Assembly: GCA_036406675.1 (NCBI GenBank)
Contig: DASXAO010000084.1
Span: forward strand, 62,001 to 126,000
Length of the DNA: 64,000 nt
Direction of reading: 5' to 3'
From: SCGC-AG-212-J23 sp036406675
GTDB lineage: Bacteria; Pseudomonadota; Gammaproteobacteria; Burkholderiales; SG8-39
Below, in pieces: positions 8,299 to 17,502 of this stretch (within the stretch, counting starts at the first letter, position 1; every line of letters starts with the position of its first letter). The position numbers and the translations under genes were made by a program. The notes under the pieces were generated by a model. The model had not been told where the DNA came from, made no database searches, and saw only the letters and a list, made by a program, of their open reading frames with translations.

Positions 8299-8303
8299 CG
8301 GCG

Positions 8304-9047
8304 TCAGCGCTTCTCCTGGACTTCCTGCGCCAGGTTCTTGTCGATGAGCGTGATCTCGATGCGGCGGTTCTTGCGCCGCCCTTCCGCGTCGTCGTTCGAG
8401 GCGACCGGCGAGAATTCCCCGCGCCCCGCGGCGGTCATGCGCTCGGGCGGCACGCCGGCGGACTGCAGGAAGCGCACCACGGTGGTCGCGCGCGCGGCGG
8501 AGAGCTCCCAGTTGGAGGGAAACTGCGCCGTCGCGATCGGCACGTTGTCGGTGTGCCCGACGACGCGCACCATCTTGTCGTCGTAGCCCTTCAGCGCCTC
8601 GCCGACCTTCTTCAGGACCTCCTTGCCGGTGTCCTTGAGCGTCGCCTTGCCGGAATCGAAGAACAGCTGCTCGGCGACCTCGACCGTGAGCATGTCCTTG
8701 TACTGGCGCACCTGGAGCTGGCCTTTCTGCACTTCGGCATTGAGATTCTGGATCAGGCCGTCGTACTGGGACTTGGTCTGCACGTTCGCCGTCTCGAGCT
8801 GCGACTTCTGCCGCTGCAGGTTCTCGACCTCGCTGCGCAGGTCGGCCTGCTGTTTTTCGAGCGCCGCGCGCTGCGACTGAAGCTGCTTGGTCTGCTGGTC
8901 CAGCGCGTCGCGCTGCTTCTGCAGGCCGTCGATCTCCTGGTTCTTGTCGGCCTGCAACTTCTCGAACTCGCTCTTGCTGACGCAACCGCCCGCGGCAAGG
9001 GCCGCGGCAACGAGGGCACCCACGAGCTTGATTCCTGACTTGGTCAT
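8304..9047 (-). CDS. OmpA-family lipoprotein with coiled coil (copy A)
   Basis: 247 residues: a lipobox LAAGGC with Cys22, a long heptad-rich coiled coil (about 25-105, rich in Gln, Lys and Glu), then an OmpA/MotB peptidoglycan-binding domain (about 125-240). The domain shows FFDSGKATL, VVGHTDNVPI, NWELSAARA and the ending NRRIEITLID. It probably tethers the outer membrane to peptidoglycan. The ATG at 9047 follows AGGAAAGG; an upstream ATG at 9137 would put 30 residues before the lipoprotein signal and is rejected. It is about 65 % identical by eye to copy B at 9973, on the other side of an enoyl-CoA hydratase. Confidence 0.88.
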   Translation of the reverse strand: MTKSGIKLVGALVAAALAAGGCVSKSEFEKLQADKNQEIDGLQKQRDALDQQTKQLQSQRAALEKQQADLRSEVENLQRQKSQLETANVQTKSQYDGLIQNLNAEVQKGQLQVRQYKDMLTVEVAEQLFFDSGKATLKDTGKEVLKKVGEALKGYDDKMVRVVGHTDNVPIATAQFPSNWELSAARATTVVRFLQSAGVPPERMTAAGRGEFSPVASNDDAEGRRKNRRIEITLIDKNLAQEVQEKR

Positions 9048-9152
9048 CGTCCTTTCCTCTTGGTCAAGTCCCCCAACAGGCGAAAACTTAGCACGTTCGG
9101 CCGGCTCTTCGCTGCCGGGCCCGATGCCCCGTATCATGCGTGCGACAAGTAG

Positions 9153-9183
9153 TTGACATGCCCCGTTGACATCTCGCTGACAT
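9153..9183 (+). promoter_or_regulatory. Triple TGACAT direct repeat upstream of enoyl-CoA hydratase
   Basis: TTGACAT occurs at 9153-9159 and 9166-9172, and TGACAT at 9178-9183, with spacings of 13 and 11 bases, ending three bases before the ATG at 9187. The near-helical phasing suggests an operator; the first copy could also serve as a -35 box. No ribosome-binding sequence is visible between the repeats and the ATG. Confidence 0.4.
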
Positions 9184-9186
9184 CCT

Positions 9187-9969
<783 letters not shown>

Positions 9970-9972
9970 CGC

Positions 9973-10695
9973 CTACTTGGCGTTGTTCTGCAGCTCGGTC
10001 GCCAGGTTCCGGTCGATCACCGTGATCTCGATGCGCCGGTTCTTGCGGCGGCCTTCGGGATCGTCGTTCGAGGCGACCGGCGAGTATTCCCCGCGTCCCA
10101 GCGCCGCGAGCCGATCTGGCGGCACGCCGGCGGCCTCGAGGGCCCGCACTACCGTGCTCGCGCGCGCGGCCGAGAGCTCCCAGTTCGACGGGTACTGCGC
10201 CAGCATCGACTTGCCGATCGGCACGTTGTCGGTGTGGCCGATCACCCGAATGAGCTTGTCATCGGAGCCCCTCAGCGCTTCGCCCACCTTCTTCAGGACG
10301 TCCCTGCCGGAGTCCTTCAGCGTCGCCTTGCCGGAGTCGAAGAACACCTGCTCGGCGACTTCCACCGTCATCATGTCCTTGTACTGACGCACCTGGAGCT
10401 GGCCCTTCGCCACTTCCTCGTTGAGGTTGCGCGCGAGCGAGTCGTACTGCGCCTGGTTCTGCCGGTTCTGCGCCTCGAGCTGCGCGCGCTGCTTCTCCAG
10501 CGTCACCACTTCGGAGCGCAGGTTGGTCTGCTGGCTTTCGAGGCCGGTACGCTGCGATTCGAGCTCGTTCACCTTCTGCTGCAGCCCGTCGCGCTCAGCC
10601 TGCAGCTTCTCGTAGTCGCCCTTGCTCACGCAGCCGCCCGCGGCCAGCGCCGCGGCGACCGCGCCATTCACGAACAGCAATCTGTTTTTGCTCAT
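9973..10695 (-). CDS. OmpA-family lipoprotein with coiled coil (copy B)
   Basis: 240 residues with the same plan as copy A: lipobox LAAGGC (Cys22), coiled coil of Glu/Gln/Arg heptads to about residue 105, and a C-terminal OmpA domain (FFDSGKATLKDSG, VIGHTDNVPIG, RRKNRRIEITVID). The ATG at 10695 follows AAGGAGA. It ends three bases from the convergent enoyl-CoA hydratase stop. The two copies share long identical stretches and probably arose by duplication, with the hydratase inserted or retained between them. Confidence 0.88.
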   Translation of the reverse strand: MSKNRLLFVNGAVAAALAAGGCVSKGDYEKLQAERDGLQQKVNELESQRTGLESQQTNLRSEVVTLEKQRAQLEAQNRQNQAQYDSLARNLNEEVAKGQLQVRQYKDMMTVEVAEQVFFDSGKATLKDSGRDVLKKVGEALRGSDDKLIRVIGHTDNVPIGKSMLAQYPSNWELSAARASTVVRALEAAGVPPDRLAALGRGEYSPVASNDDPEGRRKNRRIEITVIDRNLATELQNNAK

Positions 10696-10721
10696 CACGG
10701 TCTCCTTGCAGGTTACTTGCT

Positions 10722-11099
10722 TCAAGCTGGGTCTCCGGAAAGCCAGGTCACGGCTTCCTCGTAAGAGGTGAATGCCTCGACGTCGAATCCCTTGCTGTCG
10801 GCGAGCAGGGCGAAGAATAGCGCCCGGTCGAACCGCTCCATCGGGCACAGCACCGCGGTCTTGCCGCTGAACGCGTGGCGGTGCCTGGCGAGACGGTCGG
10901 CGAGGAACCACAGGTCGGCCGCGCCGAGCTGGCCTTCCGCGCGGCGCGTGTCGATCAGGACTTCGACCCGGTCGAGGCCGTCGGCCGCCTTGGCGATCTC
11001 GAGGAGAAGCGCTTCGCTCGTTTCCAGGTCGAGCACGCCGCCGGGCCGCGCCCGCACGAAATCGTGCGCATGGATGACTTTGACGTTGGCAGGTCCCAT
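10722..11099 (-). CDS. SpoIIAA/STAS-like small protein
   Basis: 125 residues of alternating strands and helices. EVLIDTRRAEGQLGAAD and GKTAVLCPMERFDRAL resemble SpoIIAA-like/STAS-domain single-domain proteins, and the C-terminus (SYEEAVTWLSG) is the usual last helix. No transmembrane segment. A signalling or anti-sigma antagonist role is known for some relatives, but nothing here identifies a partner. It lies directly upstream of OmpA copy B on the same strand (26-base gap). Confidence 0.55.
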   Translation of the reverse strand: MGPANVKVIHAHDFVRARPGGVLDLETSEALLLEIAKAADGLDRVEVLIDTRRAEGQLGAADLWFLADRLARHRHAFSGKTAVLCPMERFDRALFFALLADSKGFDVEAFTSYEEAVTWLSGDPA

Positions 11100-11145
11100 G
11101 CGAGTCCCACAACCTTGGGAAATGCTCTCGCAGGGAGCGGCTTCA

Positions 11146-11172
11146 GGCTATTGGACCTTCGTCCAATAGGCC
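11146..11172. other. Perfect hairpin between two minus-strand genes
   Basis: GGCTATTGGAC and GTCCAATAGGCC flank a CTTC loop, giving a stem of about 11 bp. There is no T tract in either direction, so it may be a rho-dependent end, a processing site or an operator for the STAS-like gene downstream. Confidence 0.45.
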
Positions 11173-11188
11173 TCCGCCGGGAAAGGCG

Positions 11189-11653
11189 TCAGCCGGGCGG
11201 CAGTCCGCGGACGAAGGACGGGCCGATAAACCCGGATTGCGCCGGAGGCCGCGGCAGGTGCACCAGGCGAAGGCGCACCGCGCCCGACTGGTCGAGCAGC
11301 GTCAGCACGCCGCCTTCCACCTTGTGCGAGCGCGCGGACTCGAGCGCCGCGATGAAGCTCGCCTCCTCCTTCATGAGCTCGGGCGCGCACTCCATGCGGG
11401 TCAGCGCGATGTCGCTCGCCTGCCACGCATCGGCCTTCACCGCGAGCACGCCGGAAAACCGGTTGCAGCCGCCCGATCCGCTGATGCGCCCGGGGTTGAA
11501 CACGAGCGTCGCATAGGTCTTGTCGCCGGGCCCGTGGCCGTTGATGTCCCAGGCGAGCCAGGCCGTGCCGACGAGTGGATTGTCGGACCCGACGGGCGGC
11601 GCAGACTGGCAGCCCGCCAGGGCGAGGACCGCGATGAGGCAAAAAACGCGCAT
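11189..11653 (-). CDS. META-domain (HslJ-like) lipoprotein
   Basis: 154 residues. A lipoprotein signal (LALAGC, Cys15) precedes a META domain: NPLVGTAWLAW, RISGSGGCNRFSG near 55-67, then TRMECAPELMKEEASFIAALESA. The GGCNRFSG and MxC elements are diagnostic of the META/HslJ family, linked in some bacteria to stress or novobiocin tolerance. It is probably anchored in the outer membrane. A second META protein lies at 21865. Confidence 0.85.
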   Translation of the reverse strand: MRVFCLIAVLALAGCQSAPPVGSDNPLVGTAWLAWDINGHGPGDKTYATLVFNPGRISGSGGCNRFSGVLAVKADAWQASDIALTRMECAPELMKEEASFIAALESARSHKVEGGVLTLLDQSGAVRLRLVHLPRPPAQSGFIGPSFVRGLPPG

Positions 11654-11714
11654 GCAGTACTATAACTTAGGCTCGGAAAGCGAGCTTGAGTCGACCGATC
11701 GACTTAACCGAGGT

Positions 11715-14570
11715 TTACCCGAGCGCTGCGTGCGCGGCCTGGGCGAGGCGCGTGCGGCCGATTTTCTGCGCGGCGCTCGCGGCACGTCCGAGCTCGTCCC
11801 TTCCTTCGTCCAGTCGTCCCTGCGCGAGCAGCGCTTCGCCGCGCCAGCGACGCGCTTCGGCGGCGAGCTCTTCCAGGCCCGCCGGCGTGGCGAGCGAAAG
11901 CAGCTCCGCCGAATGCGCGAGGGACGCGACGGCATCGCCGCGCGCCAGCGCAAGCTCCGCCAGTCCCGCCAGGCAGCGCGCGAGCTGGTGGCGCTCGCTG
12001 TTCCGGCGGCAGTAGTCCGCCGCGCGCTCGAGCTCGGCGCCTACGTCGAGCTCGCCCAGGCGCAAGCGGGCGATCGCCAGGTTCGCCTCGATGCGCGGGC
12101 ACCAGAACGTGACACGCGCGCCGCGCGCGAGCTCGAGGCCGCGGCGGCACCACGCCGCCGCGTCTTGCGCGGCGCCGGAATCGAGCAGCAGATGGCTGAT
12201 CAGATCGTAGGCGATGAGCTGGTAGCGGACCTGTTTCAGGCTCTCCAGCCAGCGCAGCGTCCTCGTCATGCCGGCGAGCGCCGCGTCGTAGTCCCCGGCG
12301 CAGGCGCGCAGGTGGTCGAGGCCCAGCAGCGTCGGTCCCATGTGCCACTGCAGGTCGGCCTTGCGCGCGATTTCGAGCGAAGCGTCGAAGAGCGCGCGCG
12401 CCCGCGGGTAGTCGGCAAGCCCCATGTAGCCGGTGAGCGCGTACCCCACCATCATCAGGTTCTCGCACTCGTAGCTCTTGTCGCCGATGCGCCGCGAGAG
12501 CTCCAGCGAGCGCTCGTAGCACGCGATCGCGGGCGCCGGCTCGGCATTGTTGTAGTACGCCTCGCCGCGGCCGTGATAGGCCTGCACCGCGACCAGGTCC
12601 GCTAGCCCGAGGCGCTCGCAGATCTCGACTGCCTCGGCGTGAAAGCCGATCGCTTCGCGGTTACGGCTGTTGCTCCAGGCGACCGTGCCCAGGTGGTAGA
12701 GCGTATCAGCGGCGTGGCGCTCGTCGCGCATGGCGCGGCTCTCGGCAAGCGCCTGCGTAAGGCACTCGGTGGCGCGCTCGTAGTCGTCGGCGCGCCGGTA
12801 GGCCATGCCGAGCTGGATCACGGCGTCGCGCGCCTTCTCGCGCTCGCCGCGCGCCTGCGTCGCCCCGATCACCCGCCGGATGTCGGCCACCGCGCCCTCG
12901 GTCTGCCCCGCCTGGGCGCGCGCGTCGCCGCGCCTTGCGTAGAGGTCGACCCGATTCTCCGCGGCATCGGGATGCGCCTCGGCCAGCGCCACCGCGCGGT
13001 CGAGCCAGTGCAGCGCGTCGCGCATCGCAAAGAGCGCGCGCGAGCGTTCCGCGGCGAGCTGCAGGTACTGCAGCGCCTTCTTCCAGGCGTGGCCGCGCTC
13101 GTAGTGCTCGGCAAGGCGCGCGTGACGCTCGTCGGGCTCGCCCGGCGAGCTGCGCTCGAGCGCCTCGCCGACCGCGCGGTGCAGCGTGACGCGCCGCGCG
13201 CCGCCGATCTCCCGGTACACCACCTCGCGCACCTTGTCGTGGCTGAAGTCGTAGAAGCCGTCCTCCGGCGCCTCGCGCAGCAGGCGCCGCTTCACGAGCG
13301 TATCGAGCGCGTCCAGAACCTGCTCCTCGGGCTCCTGCGTCACCGCCGCCAGCGTCTCGAAATCGAAGCGCCGGCCCAGGACCGCCGCGACGTCGAGGCT
13401 GTGGCGCGCCCCGGCCGGCACGTATGCGAGCCTGGCACGCACGGAAGCGCGCAGCGCGTCGGGAAGCGGCAGCTCGTCGCCCGCGCCCGGCTCGGCGCCG
13501 CCTTCGGCCAGCACTTGCAGCATCGACATGAGAAAGAAAGGATTGCCTTCGGTTTCGCGATGCAGCCGTGCGGCGAGCCCGGGGCGCCCGAGCCCCGGCT
13601 GCGCGAGCCGCTCGAGCAGAGCGGCGGTATCGGCCTCCTTCAGCCTCGCGAGCGGCACGTGCCGCGCATGGAATTCGCGTCTGAGGCCCTGGATCAAGGC
13701 GGCCAACCGCTCGTGCGTCTCCAGCTCGTCGCGGTATGCGCACACCAGGAGCATCGAGCGGCGGGCGGCCTGGCGCGCCAGGTAGTGCACGAATTGCGCG
13801 CTCGCGTCGTCGGCCCACTGCAGATCGTCGATCATGACCACGATCTGGCGCCCGCAGGCCAGGGCCTCGAAGAGCTGGGCCACCGCGCCGAAGAGCCGCG
13901 CCTGGCGGGCCTCGGGAAAATCGGCCGAGAGGCTGGGCACCGCGACGCGCTCGGCGACCGCGGGAACCAGCGCCGCGATCTCGGCGAGCGACACCGGGGC
14001 GAGCCTTTGCAGCACCTCCTTCGATGCAAGCTCGAGCGCCTTGCCGGCGAGGTCGATCACCGGCTGGTAGGGCATCGCGCGCTCGATCTCGTAGCAGTTG
14101 GTGGCCAGCGTGCACAGGTCGCGCGCGGCGCAATAGCGCTCGAGCTCCTGCATCAGCCGGCTCTTGCCGATCCCGGGCTCGCCCTCGAGCAGCACGACGT
14201 GGCCCGAACCGGCCGTGAGGCGGGCGAGCAGGCCGATCAGCAGCCCGAACTCGGCGCCGCGGCCGACGAAGGGGGCTGTCGTATCCGTTTCCCCGGAGCT
14301 CAAGGGAACTTCGTCGACCTGGAGTCGTTCCGCGGCACGGACCGAGCGCGCCGCATCGAGAAAGGCCGCGCGCTCCGGCTCCGGAATCCCGAGCTTCTCG
14401 GCCAGCCTCTCGGCCAGGCGCCGCGAGGGCCTGCGCTCGTCGGCCTCGATCTTGCGGATGGCGAAGCGGGAGCAGGCCACCGCCGCGGCGAGCGCCTCCT
14501 GGGTCAGGTCGAGCGCTTTTCGCCGCCGGCGCAGCCAGTACCCGAAACCGTGAACCCGTTCCTCCTCCAC
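11715..14570 (-). CDS. XRE-type HTH / AAA ATPase / TPR transcriptional regulator
   Basis: About 951 residues. The N-terminus holds a Cro/CI-type helix-turn-helix (residues 8-62, RRRRKALDLTQEALAAAV). A STAND-like AAA_16 ATPase follows, with Walker A GEPGIGKS at 130-137 and Walker B VVMIDDLQ near 244-250. The C-terminal half (about 480-951) is repeated helical TPR units. Such proteins are signal-integrating activators that oligomerise on ligand binding. No ATG fits; GTG at 14570 gives the expected short lead before the HTH. It is divergent from the cupin/methyltransferase pair, with three TGTCCC direct repeats between, so it probably controls that pair and itself. Confidence 0.85.
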   Translation of the reverse strand: MEEERVHGFGYWLRRRRKALDLTQEALAAAVACSRFAIRKIEADERRPSRRLAERLAEKLGIPEPERAAFLDAARSVRAAERLQVDEVPLSSGETDTTAPFVGRGAEFGLLIGLLARLTAGSGHVVLLEGEPGIGKSRLMQELERYCAARDLCTLATNCYEIERAMPYQPVIDLAGKALELASKEVLQRLAPVSLAEIAALVPAVAERVAVPSLSADFPEARQARLFGAVAQLFEALACGRQIVVMIDDLQWADDASAQFVHYLARQAARRSMLLVCAYRDELETHERLAALIQGLRREFHARHVPLARLKEADTAALLERLAQPGLGRPGLAARLHRETEGNPFFLMSMLQVLAEGGAEPGAGDELPLPDALRASVRARLAYVPAGARHSLDVAAVLGRRFDFETLAAVTQEPEEQVLDALDTLVKRRLLREAPEDGFYDFSHDKVREVVYREIGGARRVTLHRAVGEALERSSPGEPDERHARLAEHYERGHAWKKALQYLQLAAERSRALFAMRDALHWLDRAVALAEAHPDAAENRVDLYARRGDARAQAGQTEGAVADIRRVIGATQARGEREKARDAVIQLGMAYRRADDYERATECLTQALAESRAMRDERHAADTLYHLGTVAWSNSRNREAIGFHAEAVEICERLGLADLVAVQAYHGRGEAYYNNAEPAPAIACYERSLELSRRIGDKSYECENLMMVGYALTGYMGLADYPRARALFDASLEIARKADLQWHMGPTLLGLDHLRACAGDYDAALAGMTRTLRWLESLKQVRYQLIAYDLISHLLLDSGAAQDAAAWCRRGLELARGARVTFWCPRIEANLAIARLRLGELDVGAELERAADYCRRNSERHQLARCLAGLAELALARGDAVASLAHSAELLSLATPAGLEELAAEARRWRGEALLAQGRLDEGRDELGRAASAAQKIGRTRLAQAAHAALG

Positions 14571-14590
14571 GTGGGAAATTCTAGTGCGGT

Positions 14591-14621
14591 TGTCCCCCGC
14601 GGCTGTCCCCCTTTTTGTCCC
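14591..14621. promoter_or_regulatory. Triple TGTCCC direct repeat in a divergent promoter region
   Basis: TGTCCC starts at 14591, 14604 and 14616 (spacings 13 and 12), between the XRE-ATPase start (14570) and the cupin start (14691). Three near-phased direct copies in a divergent control region are a plausible operator for the regulator. Confidence 0.4.
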
Positions 14622-14690
14622 GCTGGGTCGCCCCGCGGCCGCCCGCGTGTGCGATCGAATGCCAGTGTGCATCAACAACCGGAGGAAGAC

Positions 14691-15152
14691 ATGAGAACAC
14701 TGAAAATGACCGCGGCGGCGCTGGCGTTTCTGGCAACGTCGGCCTGGGCGCAGCATGCAGGGCAGCACCAGGCGGTCAGCGCAGCCGGCCTCAAGTGGAG
14801 CGACGTGCCTTCGCTTCCCAAGGGCGCGCAGATCGCGGTAATCGAGGGCCCGATGAGCCAGGCGGTGCCGTTCACGGTGCGCCTGAAGTTTCCGGCCAAC
14901 TACGCGATTCCCCCGCACACGCATCCGGCGGTCGAGCGCGTGACCGTGCTTACCGGGACCTTTCACATGGGCATGGGAGAAAAATTCAACCGCGCCGGCG
15001 CCCAGCCGGTGCGCGCCGGCGACATCATGATCATGCAGCCGGGCACCGCGCACTACGCCTTTACCGAAGGCGAAGTGATCGTGCAGCTCCACGGCACGGG
15101 GCCTTGGGGCGTCACCTACATCAACCCCAATGACGATCCACGCAAGCAATAA
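14691..15152 (+). CDS. Secreted single-domain cupin protein
   Basis: 153 residues with a Sec signal peptide (1-20, ending AWAQ) and one cupin barrel: PPHTHPAVERVTVLTGTFHMG supplies motif 1 His/His/Glu metal ligands, and GDIMIMQPGTAHYAF motif 2 with the last His. It is likely a metal-binding periplasmic cupin of unknown substrate. The ATG follows GGAGGAAG. A 19-base gap to the methyltransferase indicates an operon; the divergent XRE-ATPase is the likely regulator. Confidence 0.85.
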   Translation: MRTLKMTAAALAFLATSAWAQHAGQHQAVSAAGLKWSDVPSLPKGAQIAVIEGPMSQAVPFTVRLKFPANYAIPPHTHPAVERVTVLTGTFHMGMGEKFNRAGAQPVRAGDIMIMQPGTAHYAFTEGEVIVQLHGTGPWGVTYINPNDDPRKQ

Positions 15153-15170
15153 GGACATCGAGGACATCTC

Positions 15171-15998
15171 ATGACTACTGCCACTCTTCAACCGACGGCC
15201 GATTTCTCCCTTGTCAAAGCAAAGCAGCAGGCCGCCTGGGGCGCGGGCGACTACGCGGTGATCGGCACCACGCTCCAGATCGTGGGCGAGACGCTGTGCG
15301 AGGCGCTCGACCTGCGCGCCGGCCAGCGCGTGCTCGACGTGGCCGCGGGCAACGGCAACGCCACCCTGGCGGCGGCGCGGCGCTGGTGCGACGTGGTCTC
15401 CACCGACTACGTCCCGGCCCTCCTCGAGCGCGGTCGGGCGCGCGCCGGCGCCGAAGGCCTCGCGGTCCAGTTCGAGCAGGCCGACGCCGAGAACCTGCAG
15501 TACGCGGACGGCTCGTTCGACGTCGTGCTCTCGACCTTCGGGGTGATGTTCACGCCCCACCAGGAGCAGGCCGCCGCCGAGATGGCGCGCGTGTGCAAGC
15601 CCGGCGGCAAGATCGGGCTCGCGAACTGGACCCCGGCGAGCTTCGTCGGCGAAATGTTCAAGCTGATCGGACGCTACCTGCCGCCGGCAGCGGGGGTGAA
15701 ATCGCCCGCGCTCTGGGGTACCGAGGAGCGCCTGCGCGAGCTCTTCGGCAGCAGGATCGCCGCGCTGCAGGCGCCGCGCCGGAACTACATGTTCCGGTAC
15801 CGGTCTACCCGGCACTGGCTCGACACTTTCCGCACTTATTACGGGCCGATGCACAAGGCGTTCGCGGCGCTCGACGCCGGCAAGCAGGAATCGCTTGCCG
15901 AGGATCTGCTCGGGCTGGCGCAGCGCCTGAACAGCGCCACCGACGGAACGATGGTGGTGGCAGGAGAGTATCTGGAGGCCGTGATCAGGCTACGATAG
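15171..15998 (+). CDS. Class I SAM-dependent methyltransferase
   Basis: 275 residues. The SAM-binding motif I is VLDVAAGNGNATLAAA (about 53-68), the acidic residue after strand 2 lies in VVSTDYVPALLERG, and ADAENLQYADGSFDVVLSTFG provides motifs II and III. The profile is that of the Methyltransf_11/25 group (small-molecule or ubiquinone-type). The acceptor is unknown. It sits between the cupin and cysK on the same strand, ending three bases before cysK starts. Confidence 0.87.
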   Translation: MTTATLQPTADFSLVKAKQQAAWGAGDYAVIGTTLQIVGETLCEALDLRAGQRVLDVAAGNGNATLAAARRWCDVVSTDYVPALLERGRARAGAEGLAVQFEQADAENLQYADGSFDVVLSTFGVMFTPHQEQAAAEMARVCKPGGKIGLANWTPASFVGEMFKLIGRYLPPAAGVKSPALWGTEERLRELFGSRIAALQAPRRNYMFRYRSTRHWLDTFRTYYGPMHKAFAALDAGKQESLAEDLLGLAQRLNSATDGTMVVAGEYLEAVIRLR

Positions 15999-16001
15999 CG
16001 C

Positions 16002-16937
16002 ATGAAGATCGCAAACTCGGTCGCCGACCTGGTCGGCAACACGCCCCTCGTACGCATCAACCGCCTCGCGCAGGGCTCGCGCGCAAAGATCGTCGCGAAG
16101 CTGGAGTTCTACAGCCCGGGCGCGAGCGTCAAGGACCGCATCGGGGTCTCGATGATCGAGGCCGCCGAGCGCGCCGGGAAGATCGGGCCCGACACCGTGA
16201 TCGTCGAGCCGACGAGCGGCAACACCGGCATCGCGCTCGCGTGGGTGTGCGCGGTCAAGGGCTACAAGTGCATGCTGTTCATGCCGGAGCAGATGAGCAG
16301 GGAGCGCCGCGCGGTGATCCGAGCCTACGGCGCCGAGCTCGTGCTCACGCCGGCGGCCGAGGGCGCGATCGGGGCGGTGAAGCGCGCCGAGGAGCTCGTC
16401 GCGTCCGATCCCAAGCGCTACTTCATGCCGGACCAGTTCCGCAATCCCGCTAATCCTGACATCCACCGCCGCACGACCGCCGAGGAGATCTGGCGCGACA
16501 CCGACGGGAAGGCCGACATCCTCGTGTCGGGTATCGGCACGGGCGGAACCATTACCGGCGTCGGGGAAGTGATCAAGGCGCGCAAGCCCGGCTTCAAGTG
16601 CGTGGCGGTCGAGCCCGACGCCTCGGCGGTCCTCTCGGGCTCGCCCAAAGGCCCGCACGTCATCCAAGGCCTCGGCGCGGGCTTCATTCCGGACATCCTC
16701 AACCGCGAGATCTACGACGAGATCGTGCGCGTTCCCAACGACGCGGCCCTCGACACTGCGCGGCGCCTGGCGAAGGAGGAAGGCCTCTTTGCCGGAATCT
16801 CGTCGGGGGCGGCGGTCTGGGCGGCCCTCCAGGTCGGCCGGCGCAACGAGAACGAGGGCAAGCTCATCGTCGCCGTCCTGCCCTCGTTCGGCGAGCGCTA
16901 CCTCACGTCCCCGCTCTACTCGGGATTAATGGATTAA
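16002..16937 (+). CDS. cysK: Cysteine synthase A (O-acetylserine sulfhydrylase)
   Basis: A 311-residue PLP enzyme making cysteine from O-acetylserine and sulfide in the cytoplasm. The PLP Lys is Lys44 in GASVKDRIG, the substrate loop is TSGNTGIALA (71-80), and the phosphate-binding glycines are in GIGTGGTITG. The length and motifs match CysK rather than CBS (no regulatory domain). It follows the methyltransferase with a three-base gap, so it may be co-transcribed. A single repeat unit begins five bases after the stop. Confidence 0.93.
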   Translation: MKIANSVADLVGNTPLVRINRLAQGSRAKIVAKLEFYSPGASVKDRIGVSMIEAAERAGKIGPDTVIVEPTSGNTGIALAWVCAVKGYKCMLFMPEQMSRERRAVIRAYGAELVLTPAAEGAIGAVKRAEELVASDPKRYFMPDQFRNPANPDIHRRTTAEEIWRDTDGKADILVSGIGTGGTITGVGEVIKARKPGFKCVAVEPDASAVLSGSPKGPHVIQGLGAGFIPDILNREIYDEIVRVPNDAALDTARRLAKEEGLFAGISSGAAVWAALQVGRRNENEGKLIVAVLPSFGERYLTSPLYSGLMD

Positions 16938-16941
16938 CCCG

Positions 16942-16966
16942 AAAAAACAGGGACAGACCACGTTTA
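16942..16966. repeat. Single GGGACAGACCACGT repeat unit
   Basis: An A tract, then CAGGGACAGACCACG and TTT, in the space between the convergent cysK (stop 16937) and MAPEG (stop 16974) genes. Only one arm is present here. Confidence 0.8.
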
Positions 16967-16973
16967 TCTCGCC

Positions 16974-17366
16974 TTAGCGGCCGAGAATCTGCCAGGCGAT
17001 CGCCGCCTGGCATAAAAACCCGACGGTAAACGCCAGGGTGCGCACCCACGGGATCGCGAAGGTGTAGGCCAGCACGTGCACCAGGCGGGCCCAGAAGTAA
17101 ACCATGGCGGCTGTCGCGATGGCGCCACCGCTCAGGCCGAGCGCATTCGCGGCCAGCACCAGCGCCGCGAACACCACCAGGTTCTCGACGGCGTTGAAGT
17201 GCGCCTTCATCAGCCTGCGTGCCCAGGCCGATTGCGCGGGCGGATTGTCGGGATAGCCGACCGCAGCGCCCAGGCCCCAGGTGGCGATACGGTCGAGGAT
17301 GTACGGAACCCAAAGCAGGCCGGTCAGAACCGTAACGTATACAAGGTATAGCAGCTCGGTTTTCAT
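16974..17366 (-). CDS. MAPEG family membrane protein
   Basis: 130 residues with four hydrophobic segments (about 5-25, 55-75, 78-95 and 105-125). NPPAQSAWARRLMKAHFNAVENLVVFAAL carries the Arg-rich and AxxNxxEN pattern of MAPEG proteins, integral-membrane glutathione-linked enzymes or their bacterial relatives. The biochemical activity is uncertain. It has its own promoter region shared with the divergent OmpA gene. Confidence 0.85.
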   Translation of the reverse strand: MKTELLYLVYVTVLTGLLWVPYILDRIATWGLGAAVGYPDNPPAQSAWARRLMKAHFNAVENLVVFAALVLAANALGLSGGAIATAAMVYFWARLVHVLAYTFAIPWVRTLAFTVGFLCQAAIAWQILGR

Positions 17367-17502
17367 TCTTTACTTCTCCTTGTTGTTGTCTGCGGCGCTG
17401 CCCGCCGCTAGGCGCAACTCTACGCCGAATCGCAGGCATGGGCCCTTGGTCCAATATCGTGCACGCGGACGCGGCGGCACCATCGGGGTCCGGAGGCCTG
17501 AA

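Noticed and set aside
14640..14690. tRNA or small RNA near the GC-rich interval before the cupin gene
   Set aside because: No cloverleaf or conserved T-loop; signals are explained by the ribosome-binding site and promoter region.
11715..15854. A 1379-codon open frame on the minus strand
   Set aside because: Only the part up to about 14570 matches the XRE-ATPase-TPR family; the rest is antisense to the cupin and methyltransferase genes and results from high GC content.
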